Shown here piece by piece: positions 15,471 to 23,770 of a DNA stretch of 35,451 nt. The position numbers and the translations under genes are program-made. The stretch is from UBA2277 sp035477615 (GTDB lineage: Bacteria; Patescibacteriota; Microgenomatia; UBA1400; MFAQ01): the NCBI GenBank assembly GCA_035477615.1, contig DATIKJ010000036.1:1-35451 (forward strand), in the 5' to 3' direction. The first letter of the stretch is position 1, and the number at the start of each line of letters is the position of its first letter. The notes under the pieces are model-generated. The model was not told where the DNA came from. It searched no databases and saw only the letters and a list, made by a program, of their open reading frames with translations.

Positions 15471-16724
15471 ATGAGGATTGCCATTGTGGGGGGTGGTTTT
15501 ACAGGACTTGCTTGTGCACTTTTTTTGGTGGAGCGAGGTGAAGAAGTTGTTTTGTATGAAGAGAGTCAAAGTTTGGGAGGTTTGGCAGGCGGAGTTTCTG
15601 AGAAAAGATGGAGGTGGAGTTTGGAGTATTTTTACCATCATATTTTTACCAATGACAAGGATATCCTGAACCTGGCAAAAAGAGTTGGGGCAGGGGTATT
15701 AATCAAAAATCCAGTCACGACAAGTTTTCTAGACAAAAAGGAGATACAACTGGACTCCCCTGTTTCCGTACTGAAGTTTTCCGGATTGAGTCTTTGGGGA
15801 AGAGTACATATGGGCATGGGGTTAGCTGTTTTGAAATTAATCTCTAATGGTTTGTTTTTGGAAAAATTCAGAGTGGTTGATTTTCTGCCGAAATTAATTG
15901 GGGTTGAGGGTTATCAAGTAATTTGGGAAAAACTTTTGAAAGCAAAGTTTGGATCAAAAGCTTCCGCGGTAAATATGGCTTGGTTTTGGACAAGAGTGGC
16001 AAAGAGAACAAAAAAATTAGGATACTTTGAGGAAGGATTCCAAAGTTTGGCAAACAAGACTGGAGAAAAAATAATCTCGCTTGGTGGAGAAATTAGAACA
16101 GAAACAAAGGTCGGAAAAATAGAGAGTGTGAATAAAAACAAGTGGTTGGTTGATGGAGAAAAGTTTGATGGGGTGGTGATGACAACACCAGCTCCAGTGG
16201 CAGAAAAATTATTGGGGAAGGAAGTGGTTGATTTTCCTGAAATTTCGTATCTTTGGGGACAGACTGTAGTAGTGGAGCTGAGTGAAAAATTAATTAATGG
16301 ATACTGGATGAATATTTTAGAAAAAGACTGGCCTTTTTTGGTGGTGGTGGAGCATACAAATATGATTGACAAGAAATTTTATGGAAATAATCGTGTTGTT
16401 TATCTGGGGAACTATCTTCCGGAGGATAGTAAACAACTTAGTATGAACAAAGAAGAATTAATAGCTCTCTACCTTCCGTATCTTAGAAAAATAAATGGTG
16501 CTTTTAAAAGAAAGTGGGTTAAAAATATTTTTGTTTTTAAAAAGCCATTTGCCCAGCCTGTTTTTCCGGTGAATTATTCTTTGAAGTTACCAAAAATGAA
16601 GACAAAATATCCTGGACTGTATGTTGCCAATATGAGTATGGTTTATCCTTTTGATCGTGGAACAAACTATGCAGTAAAGATGGGTAATGAGGTGGCAAGA
16701 AGTGTATTAAATGACTTAAGATAA
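15471..16724 (+). CDS. FAD-dependent oxidoreductase (amine oxidase / protoporphyrinogen oxidase-like)
   Basis: 417-aa flavoprotein. The N-terminal Rossmann fold is textbook: MRIAIVGGGFTGLACALFL (GxGxxG, residues 7-12), ending at an acidic residue (YEES) that binds the FAD ribose, then GGLAGG. The C-terminal FAD-contacting region GLYVANMSMVYPFDRGTNYAV is typical of the amine-oxidase/UDP-galactopyranose-mutase superfamily. The substrate is unknown. Position between surface proteins and a DUF2298 gene suggests a role in envelope lipid or glycan metabolism rather than haem synthesis, since no other haem genes are near. This is inference from context. Confidence 0.85.
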   Translation: MRIAIVGGGFTGLACALFLVERGEEVVLYEESQSLGGLAGGVSEKRWRWSLEYFYHHIFTNDKDILNLAKRVGAGVLIKNPVTTSFLDKKEIQLDSPVSVLKFSGLSLWGRVHMGMGLAVLKLISNGLFLEKFRVVDFLPKLIGVEGYQVIWEKLLKAKFGSKASAVNMAWFWTRVAKRTKKLGYFEEGFQSLANKTGEKIISLGGEIRTETKVGKIESVNKNKWLVDGEKFDGVVMTTPAPVAEKLLGKEVVDFPEISYLWGQTVVVELSEKLINGYWMNILEKDWPFLVVVEHTNMIDKKFYGNNRVVYLGNYLPEDSKQLSMNKEELIALYLPYLRKINGAFKRKWVKNIFVFKKPFAQPVFPVNYSLKLPKMKTKYPGLYVANMSMVYPFDRGTNYAVKMGNEVARSVLNDLR

Positions 16725-16727
16725 AGT

Positions 16728-18683
16728 ATGCTCCTGGCAGACATATTGCTTATTCTGAAAATTTACATCGTTAGTTTTGGTCTGCAACTTTTGGGTTGGC
16801 CGGTGATAAAGATGTTTTTTAAAAGACTCCCTGACGAAGGTTGGGCATTGGGGAGGGTAGTGATTACTTTGTTTACTGCTCTTTTAATTTGGCAGATGAG
16901 CTATCTGGGTTTTCTGGAAAATAATAGTAGGAAAGTGTTTGCGATCTTAGCATTGTTTGGGTTGACAAGTCTGTGGCTTATTTTTACAAACGGTACAAAA
17001 GCTTTTTCTGTACCAAAGACAACAGTTAAAATAATGGCCATCGAAGAGTATCTCTTTTTTATGGGATTTTTGGTAATGGCATTGATACGGGGACACTCTC
17101 CAGCGCTGGATAGTTTGGAGAAGTTTATGGACTTTGGCTTTTTGAATCAGTACTTGGTGTCACCTACCTTACCGGCGATGGATATGTGGCAGGCAGGACA
17201 GACCATAAACTATTATTCTTTTGGCCACTTTTGGGCGAGTGTTTTAGTAAGAGTTTGGGGAGTAGCACCGACTATTGGATACAACTTAATGCTGGCTTTT
17301 ATCTTTGGAACTTGTTTGAGTTTGGTTTTTCTTGCATGCAAAATGCTTTCGGGAAACAAAAACTCGCGTGGAACAACTATTGGAGGACTGGTGGGAGCTT
17401 TGGCGGTAATGGTTGCTGGAAACAGTCATGTGATTTGGTATTTTATTAAAAATAGAGGTGTTGATAGTTATTGGTATGCCGAAGCCACTAGATTCATCCA
17501 CAATACCATCCATGAGTTCCCTAGCTATAGTTTTGTGGTGTCTGATTTACATGGTCATGTGCTAGATTTGCCGATTATTCTAATTTTTCTCATTGTGATG
17601 TTGGCTTGGGTGGAAAAGAAAGACAAAATTTATGAGGTTGTTATGGGAGTCTTGTTTGGAGTGATGATGATGACAAATACTTGGGATGTAGCAGTTTATG
17701 GATTGGTACTTTTGGTTTTGGGGATTCAGATAATTGTTAGCAATCCTCGTGATTTGAAAAAATTATTTGTGTCAGCAGGAGTGATACTGTTTTCGGCTAC
17801 AATAGTTGCTATTCCCTGGTGGTTGTCTTTTCAGTCTATTTCTAGTGGGGTGTTTGTTGTTGAAGAAAGATCACCTTTTTGGCAGTTATTAGTTCTCTGG
17901 GGTGGAGGTATTGTAATTAATATACTGGCGGTCATTACTGAGGGAAAAGGAGAGAAAAAAATGGTTACCCGAACACTTGCTTTGAGCGCCTTGTTTCTTT
18001 TGATTATTCCAGAACTGTTTTATGCAAAAGATATTTATCCTAATCATCCAAGAGCAAATACGATGTTTAAACTAACTTATCAAGCGTTTATCATAATGGG
18101 AATTTTATTGGGAGCAACTTTGGGTAAGTTGTTAGACAAAGAGAGAGTGATGATTGGGTGGTGGAGAGTAAGTGCTTCAGTTTTAATCTTTGTTTTTTTT
18201 CTAGGAACAATGGTTTTTCCAGCAAAAGCCTTTCCAACTTACTATGCTGGTTTTACAAGTTATTTCGGACTAGATGGAGAGGCCTGGATGAAAACAAAGA
18301 TTCCAGAAAATTATGGTGCCATGAAGTACCTATCACGAAATATAAACGGAAAAAATATGGTAGAGGCAGTGGGTGACAGCTATACCCTATTGAATGCCGT
18401 GTCGGCTTTTTCGGGGGTACCAACAATTCAGGGGTGGCGAGTACACGAATGGTTATGGCGGAGTGGTTATGACTCAGTTGCCACAAGAGAGGCGGAAGTG
18501 AGAGAGATATATCAAGGTGAGGATGTTTATAAAACTTTGATAATACTTAAGAAATATAATATTGGCTGGATTTTGGTGGGACAGGATGAAAAAATTACCT
18601 ACAAAGTAAATGAAGAAAAAATTTGGCAGTTAGGAAAAATGGTTTGGAAACAGGGAGCTACTTATTTAATTGAAGTCGAGTAG
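16728..18683 (+). CDS. DUF2298 (YYY-type) polytopic membrane protein
   Basis: 651-aa protein with about 12-14 hydrophobic helices. DUF2298 signatures are visible: the LDSLEKFMDFGFLNQYL block near residue 128, the YYY-type QTINYYSFGH (about 163-172), and YWYAEATRFI with EFPSYSFVVSDLHGHVLDLP near 250-285. The acidic and histidine residues in these loops recall GT-C glycosyltransferases. The C-terminal soluble part contains a GVPTIQGWRVHEWLWR block typical of the family. Probably a membrane glycosyltransferase-like protein for surface glycans. It starts 3 bp after the flavoprotein, in the same operon. Confidence 0.85.
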   Translation: MLLADILLILKIYIVSFGLQLLGWPVIKMFFKRLPDEGWALGRVVITLFTALLIWQMSYLGFLENNSRKVFAILALFGLTSLWLIFTNGTKAFSVPKTTVKIMAIEEYLFFMGFLVMALIRGHSPALDSLEKFMDFGFLNQYLVSPTLPAMDMWQAGQTINYYSFGHFWASVLVRVWGVAPTIGYNLMLAFIFGTCLSLVFLACKMLSGNKNSRGTTIGGLVGALAVMVAGNSHVIWYFIKNRGVDSYWYAEATRFIHNTIHEFPSYSFVVSDLHGHVLDLPIILIFLIVMLAWVEKKDKIYEVVMGVLFGVMMMTNTWDVAVYGLVLLVLGIQIIVSNPRDLKKLFVSAGVILFSATIVAIPWWLSFQSISSGVFVVEERSPFWQLLVLWGGGIVINILAVITEGKGEKKMVTRTLALSALFLLIIPELFYAKDIYPNHPRANTMFKLTYQAFIIMGILLGATLGKLLDKERVMIGWWRVSASVLIFVFFLGTMVFPAKAFPTYYAGFTSYFGLDGEAWMKTKIPENYGAMKYLSRNINGKNMVEAVGDSYTLLNAVSAFSGVPTIQGWRVHEWLWRSGYDSVATREAEVREIYQGEDVYKTLIILKKYNIGWILVGQDEKITYKVNEEKIWQLGKMVWKQGATYLIEVE

Positions 18684-18758
18684 CTATTGTTTGCCCCATT
18701 CATTCTTACCTCTCGTCTATACGACTCGAGGGGCGGACTGAAGGAGTAGACGGGATTC
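18684..18758. terminator. Convergent intergenic region with two hairpins, possible weak terminators
   Basis: Between converging DUF2298 and LCP genes. CCTCTCG (18709-18715) can pair with CGAGGGG (18727-18733), including one G-U. GTAGAC pairs with GTCTAC across the LCP stop codon. Neither has a U-tract, so these are at best factor-assisted or folding terminators. Nothing else was seen. Confidence 0.3.
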
Positions 18759-19829
18759 TTATTGTCTACCTTTAAGAAGGTTGTCGATATATTTTTTGAG
18801 GGCTGACCAGTTGTTGTCTTTGGGAATGAGAACCCACTCACCTTTATACTGTTTTGCTGGTGGATTGTAGAGAATAGTAAGGCCATTTTCATCTGGCTGG
18901 TCTGAGAAAGTGATTGAACGAACAGTGTTGTTTTTGGTGTCAAGAGCTACTTTAGCTAAAGTGGGATAGAGAGTTTGATTAATGTTGGTTTTGAGATTGC
19001 GATCAAGAATAGCGAAAAATAAGTCTAGTTTTTTTTGATCTAAAAGAAAAGCTGGAGTGAGCATTTTTTGACGGAGAGCAGAGATTACCTGCTGCTGGCG
19101 CTTACTTCGAGCAAAGTCGGTACCTTCATCCCCAGTTGAGTGACGAGAGCGTACAAATTTGAGAGCAGTCTCACCATCCAAGTGGGCTGATCCAGTGGCA
19201 AAAGTAATAGCTTCAAACCGACTAGATATTGGCATAGCATTTTCTTTACCTGGAATAGGAAAGTTTGGGTCGACAAATCCTGGATTAATGTCAATATCAA
19301 TACCACCCATAAGATCGATAGTTTCTTTAAAAATGGTGAAATTAATGATTGCAGTGTAGTGGATTGGTATACCCATATCCTCAAGGATGGCTCCTTCGGC
19401 CATTTGAATACCAGAGGGAGGATCTTTTTGTTCGCCGTAGTAGTAAGCGGAGTTTATTTTAGCTTGAAGTGAGGGAACCCAGAGGTCTCTTGGGACACTA
19501 ATCATAGTTGGTATTTTGGTATCATGATCATAAGAAAAAACAATAATTGTGTCGGCCAGATTAGGAGAGTCGGTACCCTCCCCTCTTATTCCCAGAATAA
19601 GGAAGTTTGTGACACCATTAGTGTTTTCAAGATTCTCCACAGGAGAACCTAAGAAACTGAGAAGGTCTTGCGGTTTAAGACGGAGTCTATTTAAAAGATT
19701 GGCTCCTTGAAAACTCAAAAAACCAAGAATTATGAGTAAAAAAAAGGCAAGAAGGAGAACAGAGTGACGACGAAAAAAAGAGATGAGGTGGATAAAAACC
19801 CTGGCTGGTCTTATATGAGAAAATTTCAC
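18759..19829 (-). CDS. LytR-CpsA-Psr (LCP) family wall-polymer ligase
   Basis: 356-aa bitopic protein with a short cytoplasmic N terminus, a membrane helix (about 22-44) and an extracellular LCP domain. Family motifs are in order: NFLILGIRGEGTDSPNLADTI, ISVPRDLWV (the Arg-Asp that contacts the pyrophosphate), LMGGIDIDI, and ALKFVRSRHSTGDEGTDFARSKRQQ, with the conserved arginines. LCP proteins transfer lipid-linked glycopolymers to peptidoglycan or proteins. It starts 2 bp after tpiA ends, so they are cotranscribed. The surface glycoproteins and DUF2298 enzyme nearby make wall glycopolymer attachment plausible. Confidence 0.93.
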   Translation of the reverse strand: MKFSHIRPARVFIHLISFFRRHSVLLLAFFLLIILGFLSFQGANLLNRLRLKPQDLLSFLGSPVENLENTNGVTNFLILGIRGEGTDSPNLADTIIVFSYDHDTKIPTMISVPRDLWVPSLQAKINSAYYYGEQKDPPSGIQMAEGAILEDMGIPIHYTAIINFTIFKETIDLMGGIDIDINPGFVDPNFPIPGKENAMPISSRFEAITFATGSAHLDGETALKFVRSRHSTGDEGTDFARSKRQQQVISALRQKMLTPAFLLDQKKLDLFFAILDRNLKTNINQTLYPTLAKVALDTKNNTVRSITFSDQPDENGLTILYNPPAKQYKGEWVLIPKDNNWSALKKYIDNLLKGRQ

Positions 19830-19831
19830 TT

Positions 19832-20524
19832 TTAATTTAGATTGTTGATGATTTCAGCAAAGAGGTTGGGCTCGAGACTGTCGGTTCCTACCAATACACC
19901 GTCAATGCGACTTTGGTCGACAAAAGACTTGACGTTGTCTGCTGTAACAGATCCACCATAAAGAATAGGGGCAGCGTTGTCTATAAGGAAACTGATTTGA
20001 TTGGCAGTGTGGTTGGCTTCTACTGGGTCAACAGGGTGACCGGTACCAATGGCGGCGATTGGTTCATATACAAAAAAGCATCGAGAGACGTCAATACTTT
20101 TTTGAAACAACTCTTTAACTTGTTCGTCTAGATATGGAAGATCTAAACAAACAATAGGGATGATAGCATTTTCAAGAAGAAGACGGGCTTTTTCGGCAAC
20201 TGTTTCACTAGTTTCTCCAAAGTCACGCCGGCGTTCTGAGTGACCTACGATACAGTAATTAACCAGTTCGCCTAACATGTTGGCGGTGATTTCTCCGGTG
20301 TGTTTACCAGGGGCAAAACGGGATACATCTTGAGCTCCGGTAATGATGGGAATATTTAGATCAGCAAGTTTGTGGTTAAAACCGGAGATGTCTGTAAATG
20401 GCAAGCATAAAATTACGGAGGTTTCAGGAGAAAAATTTGGTTTGACAGCATGAATACCGTCTATCCAGATGAGAGACTCGGTAAGGTTTTGATTACTTTT
20501 CCAGTTACCAATAATATACTTCAT
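19832..20524 (-). CDS. tpiA: Triosephosphate isomerase
   Basis: Glycolytic enzyme interconverting dihydroxyacetone phosphate and glyceraldehyde 3-phosphate. The 230-aa product is about 20 residues shorter than usual. Catalytic residues are all present: N7 and K9 in GNWKSN, H95 in GHSERR, E154 in YEPIAAIGTG (flexible loop 6), and the phosphate-binding YGGSV. The usual Trp in loop 6 (YEPxWAIGTG) is Ala here. A TATAAT box lies 11 nt before the ATG without a clear Shine-Dalgarno. The gene is upstream of the LCP gene and divergent from the PcrA-like helicase. Confidence 0.96.
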   Translation of the reverse strand: MKYIIGNWKSNQNLTESLIWIDGIHAVKPNFSPETSVILCLPFTDISGFNHKLADLNIPIITGAQDVSRFAPGKHTGEITANMLGELVNYCIVGHSERRRDFGETSETVAEKARLLLENAIIPIVCLDLPYLDEQVKELFQKSIDVSRCFFVYEPIAAIGTGHPVDPVEANHTANQISFLIDNAAPILYGGSVTADNVKSFVDQSRIDGVLVGTDSLEPNLFAEIINNLN

Positions 20525-20556
20525 GGTTTTAGTTAATTATATATCCAAGTTTGCCC

Positions 20557-20562
20557 TACAAT
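20557..20562 (+). promoter_or_regulatory. -10 box of the PcrA/UvrD-like helicase gene
   Basis: TACAAT ends 9 nt before the ATG at 20572. It overlaps the longer in-frame TTG start (20551), which argues for the ATG and for a leaderless transcript. Confidence 0.5.
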
Positions 20563-20571
20563 ATTATTGGC

Positions 20572-22488
20572 ATGGATGACTTTCTAAAAGGACTAAATAA
20601 TGAACAAGAGAAGGCAGTTTCTTATGGCAGTGGACCATTGCTTATTCTGGCAGGAGCAGGCTCGGGAAAAACGAGGGTTTTAACGTACCGAACCGCATAC
20701 TTAATCCAAAAAATGAAGGTCGAGGCTGGAAAAATAGCTTTACTAACATTTACCAACAAGGCGGCAGAGGAAATGAGGCAAAGAGTCAAGGGTTTGGGAG
20801 CGAAGATGGGAGATCTGGGTTTTGCGGGTACCTTCCACACTTTTTGTGCTAAGACATTACGAGAGTATGGATCAAATGTGCGAGTAATGCCTAATTTTGT
20901 AATATTTGATAGTGATGACTCGGAAACGACGATGAAAAAGGTATTGAAAGAGCTTGGTATTGATCCAAAAGAGAGTAAGCCGGCGATGTTTCTTGCCGTA
21001 ATTAGTAAATTAAAAAATGATTTGGTTAGTATTTCTGAGGCGGAAGCAACTGCGGGAGATTATTTTAGAAGAATGGTAGTGAAAGTATGGAAAGCATATC
21101 AGGAAAAACTAACAAAAAATAATGCGGTAGATTTTGATGATTTGCTGGTAAAGGTAGTGACACTTTTGAAGATAGATCGGATACGAGAAGAAATAAATGA
21201 GAGATTGGAGTGGATTTTGGTGGATGAGTATCAAGATACCAATAGAGCTCAGTTTGAACTAACAAAACAACTTGCAGGAACGAAACAAAATATTACTGCA
21301 GTGGGAGATGCGGCTCAAGCAATTTATTCTTTCCGAGGAGCGGATTATCGAAACTTAGTTTTGTTTCAGACAGAGTATCCCAAGGCGGCGATGGTGAGCT
21401 TGCCGATGAATTATCGATCGACTCAAAACATTTTAGACACGGCATATGGAGTGATTAGTCACAACACTACTCACCCTACTCTACACTTAAAAACAACTGA
21501 GGATACTGGAGAAATGGTGGATTTTTTTGAGGCAGGAGATGAACGAGAAGAAGCAAAATATGTAGTGGAACAGGGAAGAAAAATATCGGAAAAAGGAGAG
21601 TTAGCAGCGGTTCTTTATCGAACAAATGCGCAGTCTCGTGCCTTTGAAGACGAGTTAATGCGACGGGATATTCCATACAAATTAGTAGGTGGTTTGCGAT
21701 TTTATAATCGGGCAGAGATCAAGGACTTGGTAGCTTATTTGCGGGTATTGAATAATCCTGAAGAAGAAATTAGTCGTGGACGAATTGAAAAGTTGGGTAA
21801 AAGAAGGGCAGAGGTATTTGATAGATGGCTGGAGAAAAAAACAGAAAAAGACAAGAGGGGAAATCCTGGTCAACTACTGGAGGAGATTATTCACACTGTC
21901 GGTTTTTTAGACAGATTTGACGAGAGAGATGAGGAAGATGTAGCTAGAATAGAAAACATCAATGAGCTTTTGGCAGTAGCGTCGGACTTTGTGACAGTAG
22001 AAAAATTTTTGGAGAGTGCGGCTTTATCTGAGTCGGAAATAAAGCAGCATAGATCAAGTGCCAAAATTACTTTAATGACAGTACATGCAGCAAAGGGTCT
22101 GGAGTTTGAAAACGTATTTGTAGTGGGACTTGAGGAAGGTTTGTTCCCCCATTCGCGATCGATGTTGTCTGGAGAAAAGGAAGAAATTGAAGAAGAAAGG
22201 CGCCTTATTTATGTAGCGATGACACGGGCAAAGAAAAAGCTGACCTTGTCTTGGGCGAGAAATAGATTGGTATTTGGTGGGCGTCATTCTTCAATCCCGT
22301 CTAGATTTTTGTCGGAGATTCCGGAGAAGTTGTTAAGAAAAGTTGGTGGGTTCAGAGAAATTGAGAGAAAGAAGTCTATACCCGTATCGAATATTGACGA
22401 GTTTGGAGAGAAAAAGAGAATTATTGTGCAGGACTGGGAAATTGCCGAGGCAACTAAGGATGACTTTGCTGAGATAGATAATTGGTAG
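20572..22488 (+). CDS. pcrA: ATP-dependent 3'-5' DNA helicase, UvrD/PcrA family
   Basis: 638-aa SF1A helicase for nucleotide excision and mismatch repair and for plasmid or fork processing. Motifs are in order: Walker A AGAGSGKT (27-34), TFTNKAAEEM (Ia), FAGTFHTFC, VDFDDLL, DEYQDTN (Walker B, motif II), VGDAAQAIYSFRGAD (III), MNYRST (IV), MTVHAAKGLEFENVFVVGLEEG (V), and EEERRLIYVAMTRAKKKL (VI). The start is ATG 20572, chosen because the -10 box sits between it and the alternative TTG at 20551. It is slightly shorter than PcrA (about 720-740) and lacks the long C-terminal extension. A second, different UvrD-type helicase is encoded at 30061-33021. Confidence 0.94.
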   Translation: MDDFLKGLNNEQEKAVSYGSGPLLILAGAGSGKTRVLTYRTAYLIQKMKVEAGKIALLTFTNKAAEEMRQRVKGLGAKMGDLGFAGTFHTFCAKTLREYGSNVRVMPNFVIFDSDDSETTMKKVLKELGIDPKESKPAMFLAVISKLKNDLVSISEAEATAGDYFRRMVVKVWKAYQEKLTKNNAVDFDDLLVKVVTLLKIDRIREEINERLEWILVDEYQDTNRAQFELTKQLAGTKQNITAVGDAAQAIYSFRGADYRNLVLFQTEYPKAAMVSLPMNYRSTQNILDTAYGVISHNTTHPTLHLKTTEDTGEMVDFFEAGDEREEAKYVVEQGRKISEKGELAAVLYRTNAQSRAFEDELMRRDIPYKLVGGLRFYNRAEIKDLVAYLRVLNNPEEEISRGRIEKLGKRRAEVFDRWLEKKTEKDKRGNPGQLLEEIIHTVGFLDRFDERDEEDVARIENINELLAVASDFVTVEKFLESAALSESEIKQHRSSAKITLMTVHAAKGLEFENVFVVGLEEGLFPHSRSMLSGEKEEIEEERRLIYVAMTRAKKKLTLSWARNRLVFGGRHSSIPSRFLSEIPEKLLRKVGGFREIERKKSIPVSNIDEFGEKKRIIVQDWEIAEATKDDFAEIDNW

Positions 22489-22490
22489 AT

Positions 22491-22519
22491 AAAAAAATGG
22501 CGGTGAAGAAATCACCGCC
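22491..22519 (-). terminator. Intrinsic terminator of the 46-aa gene
   Basis: On the minus strand GGCGGTGA and TCACCGCC form a perfect 8-bp stem with a 5-nt loop, followed by A then seven T residues (T tract 22491-22497). It lies 10 bp after the stop codon of the small gene and just beyond the helicase stop on the other strand. Confidence 0.85.
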
Positions 22520-22528
22520 GAGTGCATA

Positions 22529-22669
22529 CTATTTCCGAAAAGTAATGTTTTCTTTCCAAAAATTTTTCAAAGAAACCCAAACAGAGTTCCAAAAAGTATT
22601 CCACTTTGAGGTTTTTTTGATGTAATGACTTCTTACTTGAAACTCCTTATTTAAGTCTTCATCCTTCAT
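22529..22669 (-). CDS. Trp-rich small protein (46 aa) with consensus expression signals
   Basis: Reading from the ATG at 22667-22669 gives MKDEDLNKEFQVRSHYIKK, then TSKWNTFWNSVWVSLKNFW, then KENITFRK, stop TAG. The start is preceded by AGGAGG with a four-base spacer. The promoter upstream has perfect -35 and -10 hexamers, and an 8-bp-stem terminator follows, so the unit is a complete monocistronic gene. The N terminus is charged. The middle has four Trp and two Phe at near-helical spacing and could be an amphipathic membrane-binding helix. No signal peptide or known family. The signals look made for high expression. Function unknown. Confidence 0.72.
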   Translation of the reverse strand: MKDEDLNKEFQVRSHYIKKTSKWNTFWNSVWVSLKNFWKENITFRK

Positions 22670-22703
22670 AATTCCTCCTATTATGATGTAGTTGGTTGTC
22701 GAG

Positions 22704-22733
22704 ATTATATAGAGATGATCGTAATATTGTCAA
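22704..22733 (-). promoter_or_regulatory. Consensus promoter of the 46-aa gene
   Basis: Perfect TTGACA (22728-22733) and perfect TATAAT (22704-22709) on the minus strand, spaced by 18 bp. The predicted leader is about 30 nt and ends in AGGAGG. It is the closest match to the vegetative consensus seen in the window. Confidence 0.82.
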
Positions 22734-22753
22734 GAAAAGGATAAAATAAAGAA

Positions 22754-23770
22754 GTGATGAAAGAAATAACAGAGAAAGAAAAAGTGGTATTTGATGTGGA
22801 GGCAAAGCATCCACTGCAGTCTTGGGCTTGGGGTGAGTTTCGCAAAAAAACAGGGGTAGGACTGACTCGCTTGGGGTTTGGGGAGAAAAAAATTGAGGAA
22901 GTATTTCAGATTACTTGGCACAGAATACCTCACACCAAGTTTTATATTGGATACTGTCCAAAGTCTGTGGTGCCAAATAAAGAAGAGGTCGAGGCAATAA
23001 AAAAGTTTGCATTGGAAAAAGGAGCTATTTTTGTAAAGTTTGAGCCAAATGAAAAGATAAATACGGAGACAGAAAAGAAAATTGCGACATTAATGAATGA
23101 CTTTAATTGGGTAAAGGGTAAGTCTCTATTTACTAAGTACACTTTTCAACTAGATATTTCCAAAAGCGAGGAAGAGCTTTTGAAGAATATGCACCAGAAA
23201 ACGAGATACAACTTGAGACTGGCTGAAAAACGTGGAGTTGAGATTGTTGAAGATAACAGCGAAGCAGGTTTTGAAGAATACTGGAAGCTGATGGAAGAAA
23301 CAACCAAGCGTCAAGGGTTTTTTGCTCACGGAAAGGAGTACCACCGTAAGATGTGGCAGACTATGATAGAGTCGGGAATGGGTCGTTTGTTCAAAGCAGT
23401 TTATGAGGGTAAGACACTGACGGCTTGGATGGTATTCATTCTCAATGACACTATTTATTATCCGTATGGAGCATCGAGTAGTGAACATCGCGAAGTGATG
23501 GCCAGCAACTTGATGATGTGGGAGGTAATATGCTATGGAAAGAAAAATAACTGCAGATTGTTTGATATGTGGGGTAGTTTGGGACCAGAACCGGATACGC
23601 GAGACCCATGGTATGGATTTCATAAATTCAAACAGGGATATGGAGCAGAGTTAGTGGAGTTTTTAGGGAGTTTTGATTTAGTGATAAATCAAACCATGTA
23701 CAAGCTTTACGGATTGACAGATATGATTCGTTGGGTGGGGTTAAAAATCCTTGCGAAAGTAAGAAGATAA
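22754..23770 (+). CDS. FemAB/FemX-type aminoacyltransferase
   Basis: 338-aa enzyme of the FemABX family, which adds amino acids from aminoacyl-tRNA to lipid II or peptidoglycan stem peptides to build cross-bridges. It has two GNAT-like domains. The family signature KTRYNLRLAEKRGVEI is near residue 151, AHGKEYHRKMW follows, and the C-terminal block with LFDMWGSLGPEP and GFHKFKQGYGAELVEFLGSF is typical. The first start codon is GTG 22754, 6 nt after a TAAAAT box; ATG 22757 is the alternative. No Shine-Dalgarno is present. The stop overlaps the next FemAB-like gene as TAATG. Confidence 0.9.
   Translation: MMKEITEKEKVVFDVEAKHPLQSWAWGEFRKKTGVGLTRLGFGEKKIEEVFQITWHRIPHTKFYIGYCPKSVVPNKEEVEAIKKFALEKGAIFVKFEPNEKINTETEKKIATLMNDFNWVKGKSLFTKYTFQLDISKSEEELLKNMHQKTRYNLRLAEKRGVEIVEDNSEAGFEEYWKLMEETTKRQGFFAHGKEYHRKMWQTMIESGMGRLFKAVYEGKTLTAWMVFILNDTIYYPYGASSSEHREVMASNLMMWEVICYGKKNNCRLFDMWGSLGPEPDTRDPWYGFHKFKQGYGAELVEFLGSFDLVINQTMYKLYGLTDMIRWVGLKILAKVRR

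Noticed and set aside
23731..23769. Upstream extension of the second FemAB-type gene
   Set aside because: It lies inside the first gene; the TAATG overlap start at 23770 fits coupling and family alignment.
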